Part shown: piece by piece, positions 28,166 through 36,274 of the stretch | How positions within the stretch are numbered: position 1 is the first letter of the stretch | Layout of the letters: each line of letters begins with the position of its first letter | Position numbers and translations under genes: made by a program | Notes under the pieces: generated by a model | What the model was told of the DNA's origin: nothing | What the model saw: the letters and a program-made list of their open reading frames with translations, nothing else | Databases searched by the model: none | Assembly (NCBI RefSeq): GCF_006349365.1 | Contig: NZ_CP040899.1 | Coordinates: 248,001-312,000, forward strand | Length of the DNA: 64,000 nucleotides | From: Georgenia wutianyii | GTDB taxonomy: Bacteria > Actinomycetota > Actinomycetes > Actinomycetales > Actinomycetaceae | Direction: 5' to 3'

Positions 28166-28206
28166 ACCGCCCGCGAGCCTGCGCTCCGGGGCGTGCAGGA
28201 TCCAGC
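28153..28206. repeat. Inverted repeat at the 3' end of the membrane gene
   Basis: GCTGGATCCTG at 28153-28163 and CAGGATCCAGC at 28196-28206 form a perfect 11-bp inverted repeat with a 32-nt spacer. The sequence from about 28192 to 28232 (GTGCAGGATCC, GCTCTCGGCG, then GGGGCGGGGGCGCC) recurs inside the FGGY kinase gene at 31620-31660. It may act as a terminator, but the dispersed copy suggests a REP-like element. Confidence 0.6.
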
Positions 28207-28274
28207 TCTCGGCGCGGGTGGGGCGGGGGCGCCGCATCAGGGGGAGAGGGCGGGTCGGCCGGGCGACGGCTGGG

Positions 28275-29270
28275 TCAGCCGGGCGCGGCGGTGCGGTGGA
28301 GGACGGCGCGGGCGGTGAGGGAGACCGAGCGGTCCTCGTCGCGGGCCAGGGCGGTCAGTGCCCGGCGGGCGCCCGGGCACGGCAGCTCGGCGAGTGCCTG
28401 GGCCAGCCGCCTGCGGACGGCCGGGGCGCCGTCCCGCGCCGCTGCGACCAGCGCGGCGACGACCTCCTCGGCCCCGACGGCCATCGCGGTGAGAAGACCG
28501 AGCGTCTCGGCGGCCTCGACGTCGAGGCGACCGTCGACCACCATCGCGACGAGCACCGGCACCGCCTCCCGGCCCCCGCGCGCACCGACCGCCAGGGCGG
28601 CACGGTCACGGACGTCCTCGTCCGGGTCCGCGAGGGCGGTGACGAGCGCGTCCGTCGCGGCGTCGTCCTCCACCGTCGCCAGGCCCGCCACCGCGCGCCG
28701 GCGGACCTCGGGGTCCGGTGAGCGGAGGCCCTCGGCGAGGGCGGTGAGCGCGCCCTCGCCGGCCCGGGCCAGCGCCCAGCCCAGCGCCCCCGCGACGTTC
28801 GTCTCGGTCTCGCCGAGGTAGGCATCGGCGAGTGCCTCGGCGGGCAGGTCGTGCGCGGAGCTCAGCGCCAGGCGCTGGCGCCGCCCGGCGCGCGGGTCCT
28901 CCAGTGTCCGGAGCAGGGGGAGGACGCGCAGCACCTCGTCCCACGCCCCCGGCGAGGTCGCGTCCACCCGGCGCAGCCGGGCGAGCAGCTCCTCGCCCTG
29001 CGCCACCCGCCGCTCGGTCTCGGCGACGAGCCCGGCGAGCAGGCCGGCGGGTGTGGACGACGGGTCGTCGAGCGCGCGGCGGACCTCGGCGAGCGACAGG
29101 CCGAGCGAGCGCAGGCTCTCCACGTGGAGGACCCGCCGGACGTCCTCCTCGGAGTACTCGCGGTACCCGCCGTCCGTGCGCCCGGTCGGCCGGACGAGCC
29201 CGAGGCGGTCGTAGTGGCGCAGCATCCGCGCGCTCACCCCCGAGCGGCGGGCGACCTCCCCGATCAGCAC
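28275..29270 (-). CDS. MerR-family regulator fused to HEAT repeats
   Basis: A 331-residue protein. Residues 1-70 are a MerR helix-turn-helix (IGEVARRSGVSARMLRHYD, then GGYREYSEEDV), followed by the dimerisation coiled coil to about 125. The remaining 200 residues are HEAT-like alpha-helical repeats with recurring LADPDEDVRDRAALAVG-type units, in place of a small effector domain. The start overlaps the stop of the HEAT-repeat gene upstream by 7 nt, so they form one operon. The ligand is unknown. Confidence 0.85.
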   Translation of the reverse strand: MLIGEVARRSGVSARMLRHYDRLGLVRPTGRTDGGYREYSEEDVRRVLHVESLRSLGLSLAEVRRALDDPSSTPAGLLAGLVAETERRVAQGEELLARLRRVDATSPGAWDEVLRVLPLLRTLEDPRAGRRQRLALSSAHDLPAEALADAYLGETETNVAGALGWALARAGEGALTALAEGLRSPDPEVRRRAVAGLATVEDDAATDALVTALADPDEDVRDRAALAVGARGGREAVPVLVAMVVDGRLDVEAAETLGLLTAMAVGAEEVVAALVAAARDGAPAVRRRLAQALAELPCPGARRALTALARDEDRSVSLTARAVLHRTAAPG

Positions 29271-29929
29271 GGCGGCCGGGGAGCGGCGGCGAGCAGGACG
29301 GTGCGCGTCGCCTCGTCCAGCGCGTGGGAGAGGTCGGCGTCCGGGTCGGCCAGGAGCCGTGCCGTCGCCAGGGCGTGGGCCCGCGCCGCGTCCGTCCCGC
29401 TGCCCGCCGCGGTGGCCAGCGCGTGGTCCACCGGGGCCACCGGGGCCAGCGCCACCAGTGCGCGGCTCAGGCTCAGCCGGGTCTCGTGGTCGCCCCGGCC
29501 CAGCTCAGTCACCAGCTCCTCCACCAGCGCGGCCTCCTCACCCGGCGGGACGAGGACGACGGCGGCACGCCAGGCGCTGCGGGCCGCCTCGTCGTCGGCG
29601 TCGTGGAGCAATCCTGCCGGAAGCTCGCGCCACGCACGAGGGTCGCGGACCTTCGACAGGGTGTGCAGCGCCTGGCTGCGTGCCTGTGCGCCGCCGGAGC
29701 GGACCTCCGCCAGCAGCCGGGGCACCGTGAGGCCGGCCGGGTGGCGGGTGAGCGCCCAGGTGAGCATGTCCCGTACGAAGAAGTCCGGCTCCACGGCGCA
29801 GCGCCCGACGAGCGGGTCGACGAGCGCCGGGTCGGGCCGGGTCCCGGCGCCGAGGGCGGCGCGCAGCCGCGTCGAGGCGACGGGCGCCGAGAGCGCGGTG
29901 AGCAGCGGGCCGTGGCGGGTGGTGTCCAT
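29264..29929 (-). CDS. HEAT-repeat protein
   Basis: A 221-residue soluble protein made of helical HEAT-like repeats (for example FVRDMLTWALTRHP and ARSQALHTLSKVRDPRAW). No catalytic motif is visible. The ATG at 29929 is preferred over one at 29953 because the latter lies within the operator-like palindrome. It is co-transcribed with the MerR-HEAT gene, whose repeats resemble its own. The two may interact, or share an ancestor. Confidence 0.75.
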   Translation of the reverse strand: MDTTRHGPLLTALSAPVASTRLRAALGAGTRPDPALVDPLVGRCAVEPDFFVRDMLTWALTRHPAGLTVPRLLAEVRSGGAQARSQALHTLSKVRDPRAWRELPAGLLHDADDEAARSAWRAAVVLVPPGEEAALVEELVTELGRGDHETRLSLSRALVALAPVAPVDHALATAAGSGTDAARAHALATARLLADPDADLSHALDEATRTVLLAAAPRPPC

Positions 29930-29942
29930 GACCCCCACCCAA

Positions 29943-29971
29943 GGCGTTGTCACCGTGTCAAGGTCAACGCC
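29943..29971 (-). promoter_or_regulatory. MerR-type operator/promoter of the HEAT-MerR operon
   Basis: GGCGTTG-N15-CAACGCC is a perfect 7-bp inverted repeat. Inside, TTGACACGGTGACAA is a near palindrome, as bound by MerR/TipA proteins, and on the minus strand TTGACC starts the site. It is 13 bp upstream of the HEAT gene start, so autoregulation by the MerR-HEAT protein is likely. No good -10 is visible. Confidence 0.5.
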
Positions 29972-29983
29972 CGTCGCACCGGG

Positions 29984-30757
29984 TCAGCCGTCCGCGCGGG
30001 CGGTGAGGACGAGCGGGCCGTCCTCGGTGACGGCGACCGTGTGCTCGCTGTGGGCGCCGCGTGAGCCGTCCGCGCTGCGCAGCGTCCACCCGTCGGGGTC
30101 GGTGCGCAGCTCGTCCGTGCCGGCCATGAGCCACGGCTCGATCGCCACGACGAGACCCGGACGCAGCCGCAGCCCGCGGCCCGCGCGTCCGTCGTTGGGG
30201 ATGTGCGGCTCGCCGTGCATCGTGCGCCCCACGCCGTGCCCGCCGAACTGGAGGTTGACGCCGTAGCCGTGCTCGCGCGCGACGGCGCCGATGGCGGCGG
30301 AGATGTCGCCGATCTTGTTGCCGACGACGGCGGCGGCGATCCCCGCCTCGAGGGCGATCTCGGTCGTCCGGATGAGCCGCAGGTCCTCCTCGCGCGCCTG
30401 GCCGACGACGACGCTCACGGCCGAGTCGGCGACCCAGCCCTCGACGGCGGCGGCGAAGTCGAGGGACAGGAGGTCGCCGTCGCGCAGCCGGTAGTCGTGG
30501 GGCAGCCCGTGCAGGACGGCGTCGTTCACCGACGTGCACAGCACGTGGCCGAAGGGTCGCGCGCCGAAGGAGGGGTGGTAGTCGATGTAGCAGGACTCCG
30601 CGCCGGCGGCGCGGATCATCTCGTGCGCGAGGGCGTCGAGCTCCAGGAGGTTGACCCCCACGGCGGCGGCGTCGCGCACCGCGCTGACGACCTCGGCGAC
30701 GAAACGGCCGGCCGGGCGCATGGCCTCGACCTCCGTGGGGCTCTTGAGCTCGATCAC
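29984..30757 (-). CDS. map: Methionine aminopeptidase, type I
   Basis: Removes the initiator methionine from new proteins. The 257-residue pita-bread enzyme shows the His in VLHGLPHD, metal Asp residues in LSLDFAAAVEGWVADSA, His in GHGVGRTMHGEP, and Glu in AIEPW and SEHTV. There is no N-terminal zinc-finger extension. Usually another map gene lies with secY-infB genes, so this may be a second copy. It stands alone, divergent from the FGGY kinase. Confidence 0.92.
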   Translation of the reverse strand: MIELKSPTEVEAMRPAGRFVAEVVSAVRDAAAVGVNLLELDALAHEMIRAAGAESCYIDYHPSFGARPFGHVLCTSVNDAVLHGLPHDYRLRDGDLLSLDFAAAVEGWVADSAVSVVVGQAREEDLRLIRTTEIALEAGIAAAVVGNKIGDISAAIGAVAREHGYGVNLQFGGHGVGRTMHGEPHIPNDGRAGRGLRLRPGLVVAIEPWLMAGTDELRTDPDGWTLRSADGSRGAHSEHTVAVTEDGPLVLTARADG

Positions 30758-30835
30758 CGCCTCAGGTTACGGCGCGACGGCGCGGTGCGCGGGGTGGGCC
30801 GCCGTGCGCCGGGCGGCGGCTGGCACACTGGGCCG

Positions 30836-32353
30836 ATGCGCAGCCTCGGGCTCGACGTCGGGACGACCAACGTCAAGGCCGTCGTCGTCGAGCACGGGCC
30901 GCTGCGGACCGTGGCCCGCGCGGCGGCCCCCACCCCGGTGAGCGGCCGGGAGCTCCTCGCCGTCGTCCGGCGGCTCGTCGAGAAGGTGGGCGCGGACGTC
31001 GACGTCGTCGGTGTCGCGTCGATGGCCGAGACGGGAGTCCCGCTCGACGACGAGGACGCCCCCCTCGGGGACCTCGTCCGCTGGGACCCCTCCCGGGCCG
31101 CCCGGCACGCCGCGGCGCTCGCCGCGACCTACGGCGCCGACGCGCTCTTCGCCGCGACGGGCGTGCGGCCGAGCGGCAAGGTGCCGCTCGCCACCTGGGC
31201 CCACCTGCGCGCCGAGGACCCGGCACGGTGGGCGGCGATGTCCCGCTGGGCGGGCGCGGCCGACCTCGTCGTCCTCGCGCTCACCGGCCGGCTCGTCACC
31301 GACCACACGCTCGCCGGCCGCACGATGGCCTACCGGCTGCCCCCGCCCGGGACCGACCTGCCCGCCGGGTTCGACCCCGACCTCGTGTCCGCCGTCGGGA
31401 TGCGACCCGAGCAGCTCCCGGAGGTCGCGCTGCCCGGGGCGCCGCCCGCGCGTGTCCCGGCCGGTGGCCGGTGGGGGCTGCGGGAGGGGACGCCCGTCGT
31501 CGTCGCCGGGCACGACCACCAGGTCGGGGCGTGGGCGGCGGGGATGCGTGAACCAGGCGACGTCGCCGACTCGGTCGGCACCGCCGAGGCCGTCGTCCGC
31601 GTCCTCGGCGAGCTGCCGCGTGCAGGATCCGGCTCTCGGCGGGAGGGGGCGGGGGCGCCGGAGGGGGCGGGGGCGCCGGTGGGGGCGGGGGCGCCGGTGG
31701 GGGAGGACCGGGCGGCGGTGGCGGCGGCGGGGATGAGCCTGGTGCGGACGGTCGAGGGGCGGCACGAGGCCCTCGTCGCCGGGTCCTCGAGCGCGGGCGC
31801 CACGCTCGCCTGGTGGGCCGGGCAGCTGGGCGGGTTCGACGCGCTCGGACCGCTGCTCGCGGCCGCGGCGGACCGGCCCCGCACCGCTGCGTCCCCGTTC
31901 CTCCTGCCCTACCTCCGCGGGCGGCAGACGCCCGAGCCCGACCCCGCGGCCCGCGCCGTCGTCGTCGGGCAGGCATCCGACGACGTCGACCGCACCGCCG
32001 CCGTCCTCGACGGGCTGGCCCTCCAGGCACGCTGGATGCTCACGGCGCAGGCCGGGCTCGCCGGGGCGGACCCGGCCGCGGGCCACGTGCTCGTCCTCGG
32101 CTCCGCGGCCCGCGCCGGGTCCGCGTGGCTGCGGGCCAAGGCCGCCGCCGGTCCGGCGCCGCTGCGGGTGGTCGGTGAGGGGGAGGCGGTGGCGGTCGGC
32201 GCGGCGCTGCTCGCGGCGCACCGGGCAGGACTGGCGGAACCGGTCCTCCTGCCCTCGGCCCAGGCCGGCCACGACCACCTGCCCGTCTACGACGAGCTGT
32301 TCCGCAGCTTCGTCGCCGCCGCGCGGGCGAGCAGCCGGTCCGCCGAGGGTTAG
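30836..32353 (+). CDS. FGGY-family carbohydrate kinase
   Basis: ATP-dependent sugar kinase of 505 residues. The phosphate-1 loop is LGLDVGTTNVKAVV at the N-terminus. The catalytic base Asp lies in VAGHDHQVGAW, and ATP-binding glycines are in VAGSSSAGATL and LGSAARAGSAWL. The substrate is not evident; xylulose- or gluconate-type kinases are nearest in length. Residues about 262-290 are a low-complexity GAGAPxG insertion encoded by a copy of an element also found at 28192-28232. ATG at 30836; the longer upstream frame is antisense to map. Confidence 0.85.
   Translation: MRSLGLDVGTTNVKAVVVEHGPLRTVARAAAPTPVSGRELLAVVRRLVEKVGADVDVVGVASMAETGVPLDDEDAPLGDLVRWDPSRAARHAAALAATYGADALFAATGVRPSGKVPLATWAHLRAEDPARWAAMSRWAGAADLVVLALTGRLVTDHTLAGRTMAYRLPPPGTDLPAGFDPDLVSAVGMRPEQLPEVALPGAPPARVPAGGRWGLREGTPVVVAGHDHQVGAWAAGMREPGDVADSVGTAEAVVRVLGELPRAGSGSRREGAGAPEGAGAPVGAGAPVGEDRAAVAAAGMSLVRTVEGRHEALVAGSSSAGATLAWWAGQLGGFDALGPLLAAAADRPRTAASPFLLPYLRGRQTPEPDPAARAVVVGQASDDVDRTAAVLDGLALQARWMLTAQAGLAGADPAAGHVLVLGSAARAGSAWLRAKAAAGPAPLRVVGEGEAVAVGAALLAAHRAGLAEPVLLPSAQAGHDHLPVYDELFRSFVAAARASSRSAEG
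31620..31700 (+). repeat. Intragenic repeat element plus GGGGGCGCCG tandem array
   Basis: TGCAGGATCCGGCTCTCGGC followed by GGGGCGGGGGCGCC matches 28194-28232 at nearly every base apart from a short central stretch. It runs into three or four repeats of GGGGGCGGGGGCGCCGG type, all in frame within the kinase gene. Confidence 0.7.
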
Positions 32354-32856
32354 GCGAGGAAGTCGAGCAGGCCCTGCCGCAGGACGCGCCCGCGTGCGGT
32401 GGCTGCCTTGCGCCCGATCTCCTGCAGCTGGAGCTCGACGGCGGCGTCGGCCGGGTCCTCGTGGGTCAGCTCGGCGGCCGGGATCGCGGTCAGGTCGTCG
32501 TCCTGGGAGGTGCCGGCGCGCACACCGGTGAGGGCGGTGATGCCGGCGAGGAGCTCGCGCAGCGCGGTGCGGTGCTGGTCGAAGATCTCGCCCCACGGAG
32601 CCGGGGCGCGCTGGGCGATGGTGGCCAGGGTGGCGTCGGGCCCGAGGCCCAGGACGCTGGTCGCCCCCACGGCCTCGCTCGCCCGGGCGAGCTCGGCGAC
32701 GTCCAGGGCCTCCAGGGCGGTGTCGACCTCCCGCGAGGCGAGCGGGACGCGCGCCGTGCGGCCGGTCTCGAGCAGTGCCCGCTCGCTCTCCAGCCGGTGC
32801 AGGAGGAGCTCCAGCACGTCACGCTCGTGCCACAGGAAGTCCGACAACGCGCGCAT
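32350..32856 (-). CDS. FlgN-like chaperone paralogue with FlgL-like C-terminal tail
   Basis: A 168-residue protein. Residues 1-115 match the flgN product at 35722-36201 (shared LSD-LW-ERD, RLE-E, GRT, APAPW and HR-A), so this part is an export chaperone for hook-filament junction proteins. Residues 139-168 instead match the C-terminus of FlgL in this window: VELQLQEI, AA, and RVL then LLDFLA, versus VDLQIQEV, AA, RVL and LLDFLR in FlgL. About 16 of 30 positions are identical by eye. GAAGGA precedes the ATG. A chimera of chaperone and its client tail is my reading; it lies 112 nt downstream of fliW. Confidence 0.8.
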   Translation of the reverse strand: MRALSDFLWHERDVLELLLHRLESERALLETGRTARVPLASREVDTALEALDVAELARASEAVGATSVLGLGPDATLATIAQRAPAPWGEIFDQHRTALRELLAGITALTGVRAGTSQDDDLTAIPAAELTHEDPADAAVELQLQEIGRKAATARGRVLRQGLLDFLA

Positions 32857-32968
32857 CGCCCACGTCCTTCGGTTCGGTGCGGGCCGCGCCGGCGGTGGAG
32901 GGCGGGCGGGCCGCAGGTGGAGGCGGTCTCTACCCCGAGCGTACGCCCTCGGGTCACGCGTCAGAGTG

Positions 32969-33346
32969 CTAGGGACAGACCGGTGCGCGCAGCGGGTAGG
33001 AGCTGCCCTCGAGGATCGTCTGGACCGCCGCGCCCGTCTCCGGGTTGAGCAGGACCGGCGCCAGGAGGTTGGCGGTGGGTGCCTCGCCGTCACCCGGACG
33101 GACGACGACGAGCACGGCCGGCTCCTGCGTGCCGAGCTCGGCCAGCGCCTCCTCGCTCACGCGTGGGGAGTAGTCGGGGAAGAACGGGCGCGGGTCGAGG
33201 AGGAACAGGCGCACGCCCTCGGCGTCGGTCGCCCGCAGGGAGTACAGCTCCTCGGTCACCGCGCTGAGGGTGAAGTCGGTGAGGGAGCCCAGACCCGGGG
33301 GCGGGACGAGGAAGCGGACGCGGGCCTCGGTGACGACGGCGCTCAT
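32969..33346 (-). CDS. fliW: Flagellar assembly factor FliW
   Basis: FliW binds flagellin and, in Bacillus and Campylobacter, sequesters CsrA so that flagellin mRNA is translated only when flagellin is being exported. The 125-residue length is normal. The core PPPGLGSLTDFTLSAV, LFLLDPRPFFPDYSP and ANLLAPVLLNPETG are typical. The start overlaps the flgL stop (ATGA). A csrA gene lies at 63098 in the same locus. Confidence 0.93.
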   Translation of the reverse strand: MSAVVTEARVRFLVPPPGLGSLTDFTLSAVTEELYSLRATDAEGVRLFLLDPRPFFPDYSPRVSEEALAELGTQEPAVLVVVRPGDGEAPTANLLAPVLLNPETGAAVQTILEGSSYPLRAPVCP

Positions 33347-34290
33347 CGCAGGAAGTCCAGGAGGCTCGGCTGCAGCACGCGGGAGGTGGCCCCGAGCGCC
33401 GCCTGGTAGCTGACCTCCTGGATCTGGAGGTCGACGATCGTCTGCGCGAGGTCGGCGTCCTCCACCGAGGACACCTGGTTGGTCAGCGTGACCTGCCGGG
33501 CCGAGATGGCGTCCTGCGCCTGGAGCACCTGCTTGTGCCGGGTGCCGACGCTGCCCACCTCGCCGAGCACCGCGCCCAGCCGCGAGTCCAGGTCGTTGAG
33601 GAAGCGGCTGACGTCCTCGTCGCCGGCCTCGACCTTCGCCGCGATCTCGCGCAGGAGGGAGAAGACCGACATGCCCGCCGGCTCGCCCGTGGCGTCGCGG
33701 ACGAGCTCGCCGTTCGCGTCCACGACGTCGACGCCGAAGACGTCCGCACCCGCGGAGTCGACCCGGACCGACGTCGTGTCCGAGACCTGGCGCAGGACCT
33801 CGGCGCCGGTCCGGCCGGTGTAGCTGACGGTGCCGGCCGCCGTCGTCGTGTACGCCGCCTGGGTGGAGGTGCCGGCGAAGACGGAGCGGCCGAGGTAGGT
33901 CGTGTTGGCGACCTCGAGGAGGCTGTCCGCGGTGGCCCGCAGCTCGTTGGCGATGGCGGAGCGCGAGCTCGGCCCCTGGGAGCCGGTGTTGGCGCCCTGG
34001 ACGGTGAGGTCGCGTGCCCGGCGCAGCGAGGTGAGGGCGTCCCCGAGGGCGTCGTCCACCGTGGTGAGCCAGGCGTCGCCGTCGGCCGCGTTGCGGGCGT
34101 ACTGCGCCGTCGTGCGCTGGTCGGCACGCAGCCGCATCGCGTCGACGGTCGCGGCGGGGTCGTCCGACGGACGAAGGACGACCTTGCCGGTGGTGAGGCG
34201 CTCCTGCAGGTGCGCCATGCGGGAGATGTTCTCCTGGAGCTGGACCAGGGAGGCTCGCTGGAGCCCCTGCTGCGTCACTCGGCCGATCAT
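33343..34290 (-). CDS. flgL: Flagellar hook-associated protein 3
   Basis: FlgL is the junction protein between hook and filament. The 315-residue protein has flagellin-like D0 ends: the N-terminal QQGLQRASLVQLQENISRM helix and the C-terminal QEVSYQAALGA and RVLQPSLLDFLR. The middle is variable. It is the third gene of flgN-flgK-flgL-fliW. Its last 30 residues have a counterpart in the chimera at 32350. Confidence 0.95.
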   Translation of the reverse strand: MIGRVTQQGLQRASLVQLQENISRMAHLQERLTTGKVVLRPSDDPAATVDAMRLRADQRTTAQYARNAADGDAWLTTVDDALGDALTSLRRARDLTVQGANTGSQGPSSRSAIANELRATADSLLEVANTTYLGRSVFAGTSTQAAYTTTAAGTVSYTGRTGAEVLRQVSDTTSVRVDSAGADVFGVDVVDANGELVRDATGEPAGMSVFSLLREIAAKVEAGDEDVSRFLNDLDSRLGAVLGEVGSVGTRHKQVLQAQDAISARQVTLTNQVSSVEDADLAQTIVDLQIQEVSYQAALGATSRVLQPSLLDFLR

Positions 34291-34297
34291 CGTCGTC

Positions 34298-35713
34298 CTA
34301 CCTTCCCACCACGCCGGTGCGGTTGATCAGGGTGTCGAGCATCTCGTCGACGGTCGTGAGGACCCGGGCGGCTGCCTCGTAGGCGCGCTGGTACATCACG
34401 AGGTTGACGCTCTCCTCGTCGAGGTCGACGGCGGTGTGGGAGAGCAGCTGGCCCTCGGCGATGCCGCGCGTGTGCTCGGCTGCCTCGGCGCGGCGCACGG
34501 CCGCGCGGGTGCTGACCCCGAGGTCGACGACGGCCCCGCCCCACAGGTCCCGGGCGCCGGAGAGCTTGGAGATCGCGGTGGCGATCGAGCCCTCGACCTC
34601 GCCGGGGACGCCGGTGGTGAGGTGAGCGATGTCGGTGACCGCGACCCTCAGGCCGAGAGCGGGGTTCAGCCCCGGCGCGAAGGAGAAGAAGTCCCGGGTG
34701 ACGCCGTCGTGGCCGGGCAGGGAGGAGTGCAGCGCGTTGACCTCGGCGGCGATCGTCGTCACGAGGGCGTCGTAGGAGGCCGCCATGCCCGCGAAGGGGC
34801 CGTCGGTGGCGAGCGTGTCGACCAGGCCGGAGAGCCGGCCGCCGGTGGCGCCCGCGGTGTCGCCCGACGCCGCCCAGACGAGCCGCGGTGGGCCCGCGTG
34901 GGCGCCCCAGCCGTCGTCGGGCATGGAGCTTGCGCCGGCCAGGCCCTCGAGCGCGGACGTGCCGTGGACGGCGACGGCGTAGGTCTGGTCGCCGCGCACG
35001 AGGGCGTTCCCGCCGACCATGACGTCGATCGTGCCGTCGGCCCGCGCTCGCACCTCCCCGCCCACGAGTGAGGCGAGGTCGGTGAGCAGGACGCCGCGCT
35101 GGTCGATGAGCTCGTTCGCCGGGACCCCGGAGACCTGGGCGTCGCGGATGCGCGCGTTGAGGTCGGCGACGGCCACGGCGGTCGTGTTGACGTCGTCCGC
35201 GATGGCCGAGGCCTGGTCGCGGGTGGCGACCCACTGGCTCTCGGCCGCGCGGTAGGAGTCGGCGACGGCCGCGACGAGGGAGTTTGCGTTGCCGAGGAGG
35301 ACGGCCTTCGCGGCGGTGTCGTCCGGACGGTTGGCGACGTCCTGCCAGGAGGTGAAGAAGGTGTCCAGGCCGGCGGCGAGACCCTTCTCGCTCGGCTCCT
35401 TGACGCTCGTCTCGACGAGGCGCCAGCCGGCGGCGACCGCGCCGAGGCGGGAGGCGGAGGAGGTCTGCGTGCGGAGCTTCGTCTCGGCGAACAGGTCACC
35501 GAGCCGCTCCACCGAGGTCACCCGCACGCCGAGGCCGCGAGCCGTGCCCGTCATCGTCGGCTGGGTGCCGCCGGTGATCGCCTCGAGGTTGACGCGCTGG
35601 CGCGTGTACCCCGGGGTGTTGACGTTGGAGATGTTCTGCCCGACGGCCTCGAGCGCGATGCGCTGGGCGTTGAGGGACGTGTAGGCACCGTTGAGTGCGG
35701 AGAAGGAGCTCAT
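34298..35713 (-). CDS. flgK: Flagellar hook-associated protein 1
   Basis: FlgK joins hook to filament. The 471-residue length is typical. The N-terminal rod-like helix is followed by AVGQNISNVNTPGYTRQRV, the conserved axial-protein motif. The C-terminus has ESVNLVMYQRAYEAAARVLTTVDEMLDTL, also typical. The ATG at 35713 has AGAAGGAG-like sequence on the opposite reading, and 8 nt separate it from flgN. A much longer frame upstream is not coding. Confidence 0.95.
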   Translation of the reverse strand: MSSFSALNGAYTSLNAQRIALEAVGQNISNVNTPGYTRQRVNLEAITGGTQPTMTGTARGLGVRVTSVERLGDLFAETKLRTQTSSASRLGAVAAGWRLVETSVKEPSEKGLAAGLDTFFTSWQDVANRPDDTAAKAVLLGNANSLVAAVADSYRAAESQWVATRDQASAIADDVNTTAVAVADLNARIRDAQVSGVPANELIDQRGVLLTDLASLVGGEVRARADGTIDVMVGGNALVRGDQTYAVAVHGTSALEGLAGASSMPDDGWGAHAGPPRLVWAASGDTAGATGGRLSGLVDTLATDGPFAGMAASYDALVTTIAAEVNALHSSLPGHDGVTRDFFSFAPGLNPALGLRVAVTDIAHLTTGVPGEVEGSIATAISKLSGARDLWGGAVVDLGVSTRAAVRRAEAAEHTRGIAEGQLLSHTAVDLDEESVNLVMYQRAYEAAARVLTTVDEMLDTLINRTGVVGR

Positions 35714-35721
35714 GAGGGCCT

Positions 35722-36201
35722 CTACAGGGACTTGTCGACGAGGTGGGTGTCGGCGGCGCCGCGGGTGGTGAGCCCGCGGGCGTCGTAGACGTCGACGCTC
35801 TCGCTCAGGGACATGAGCGTCTCCTGCGTCGCGTGGTGGGTGGACATGAGGAAGTCGCGGTTGGTCCGGGCGACCGAGGCGATCTCCGACGTGAGGGTGA
35901 GGAACGCGGCGCGGTGCTCGCGGAGGATGCCCTCCCAGGGCGCGGGAGCCGCGGTGGCGATGTCGAGGAGGCTCGCGCCGTCGGGCAGGTCGAGCTCGGC
36001 GACGAGGGCGGCGACCTCGACGGTCCGGGCGAGCTCGGCGGTCCGCACCTGCGCCAGGACGGCGTCGACGTCGCGGACGGCGCCGGGCAGGAGATCGGTA
36101 CGCCCCGCGTCGAGCAGGAGGTGCTCCACCTCCAGCCGGTAACGCAGCGCGTCGAGCAGATCCCGCTCGCGCCAGAGGAGATCCGAGAGCGAACGCAGCA
36201 T
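35722..36201 (-). CDS. flgN: Flagellar export chaperone FlgN
   Basis: FlgN keeps FlgK and FlgL unfolded and escorts them to the export gate. The 159-residue helical protein has LLWRERDLLDALRYRLEVEH at the N-terminus and APAPWEGILREHRAAF, then a C-terminal helix. It is the first gene of the minus-strand flgN-flgK-flgL-fliW operon. An AGGAGGGAG ribosome site precedes the ATG at 36201, and a sigma-28 promoter lies about 50 bp upstream. Confidence 0.88.
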   Translation of the reverse strand: MLRSLSDLLWRERDLLDALRYRLEVEHLLLDAGRTDLLPGAVRDVDAVLAQVRTAELARTVEVAALVAELDLPDGASLLDIATAAPAPWEGILREHRAAFLTLTSEIASVARTNRDFLMSTHHATQETLMSLSESVDVYDARGLTTRGAADTHLVDKSL

Positions 36202-36248
36202 GGTGTCCACTCCCTCCTGTGCCTGCACGTTGACCATCACGTCCATCC

Positions 36249-36274
36249 CATCGGCGCGGTCGGCCGCCGTATGA
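36249..36274 (-). promoter_or_regulatory. Sigma-28 promoter of flgN-flgK-flgL-fliW
   Basis: On the minus strand, TCAT at 36274-36271, 15 nt of spacer, then GCCGATG at 36255-36249. This is exactly the layout of the seven other promoters in the locus. Confidence 0.85.
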
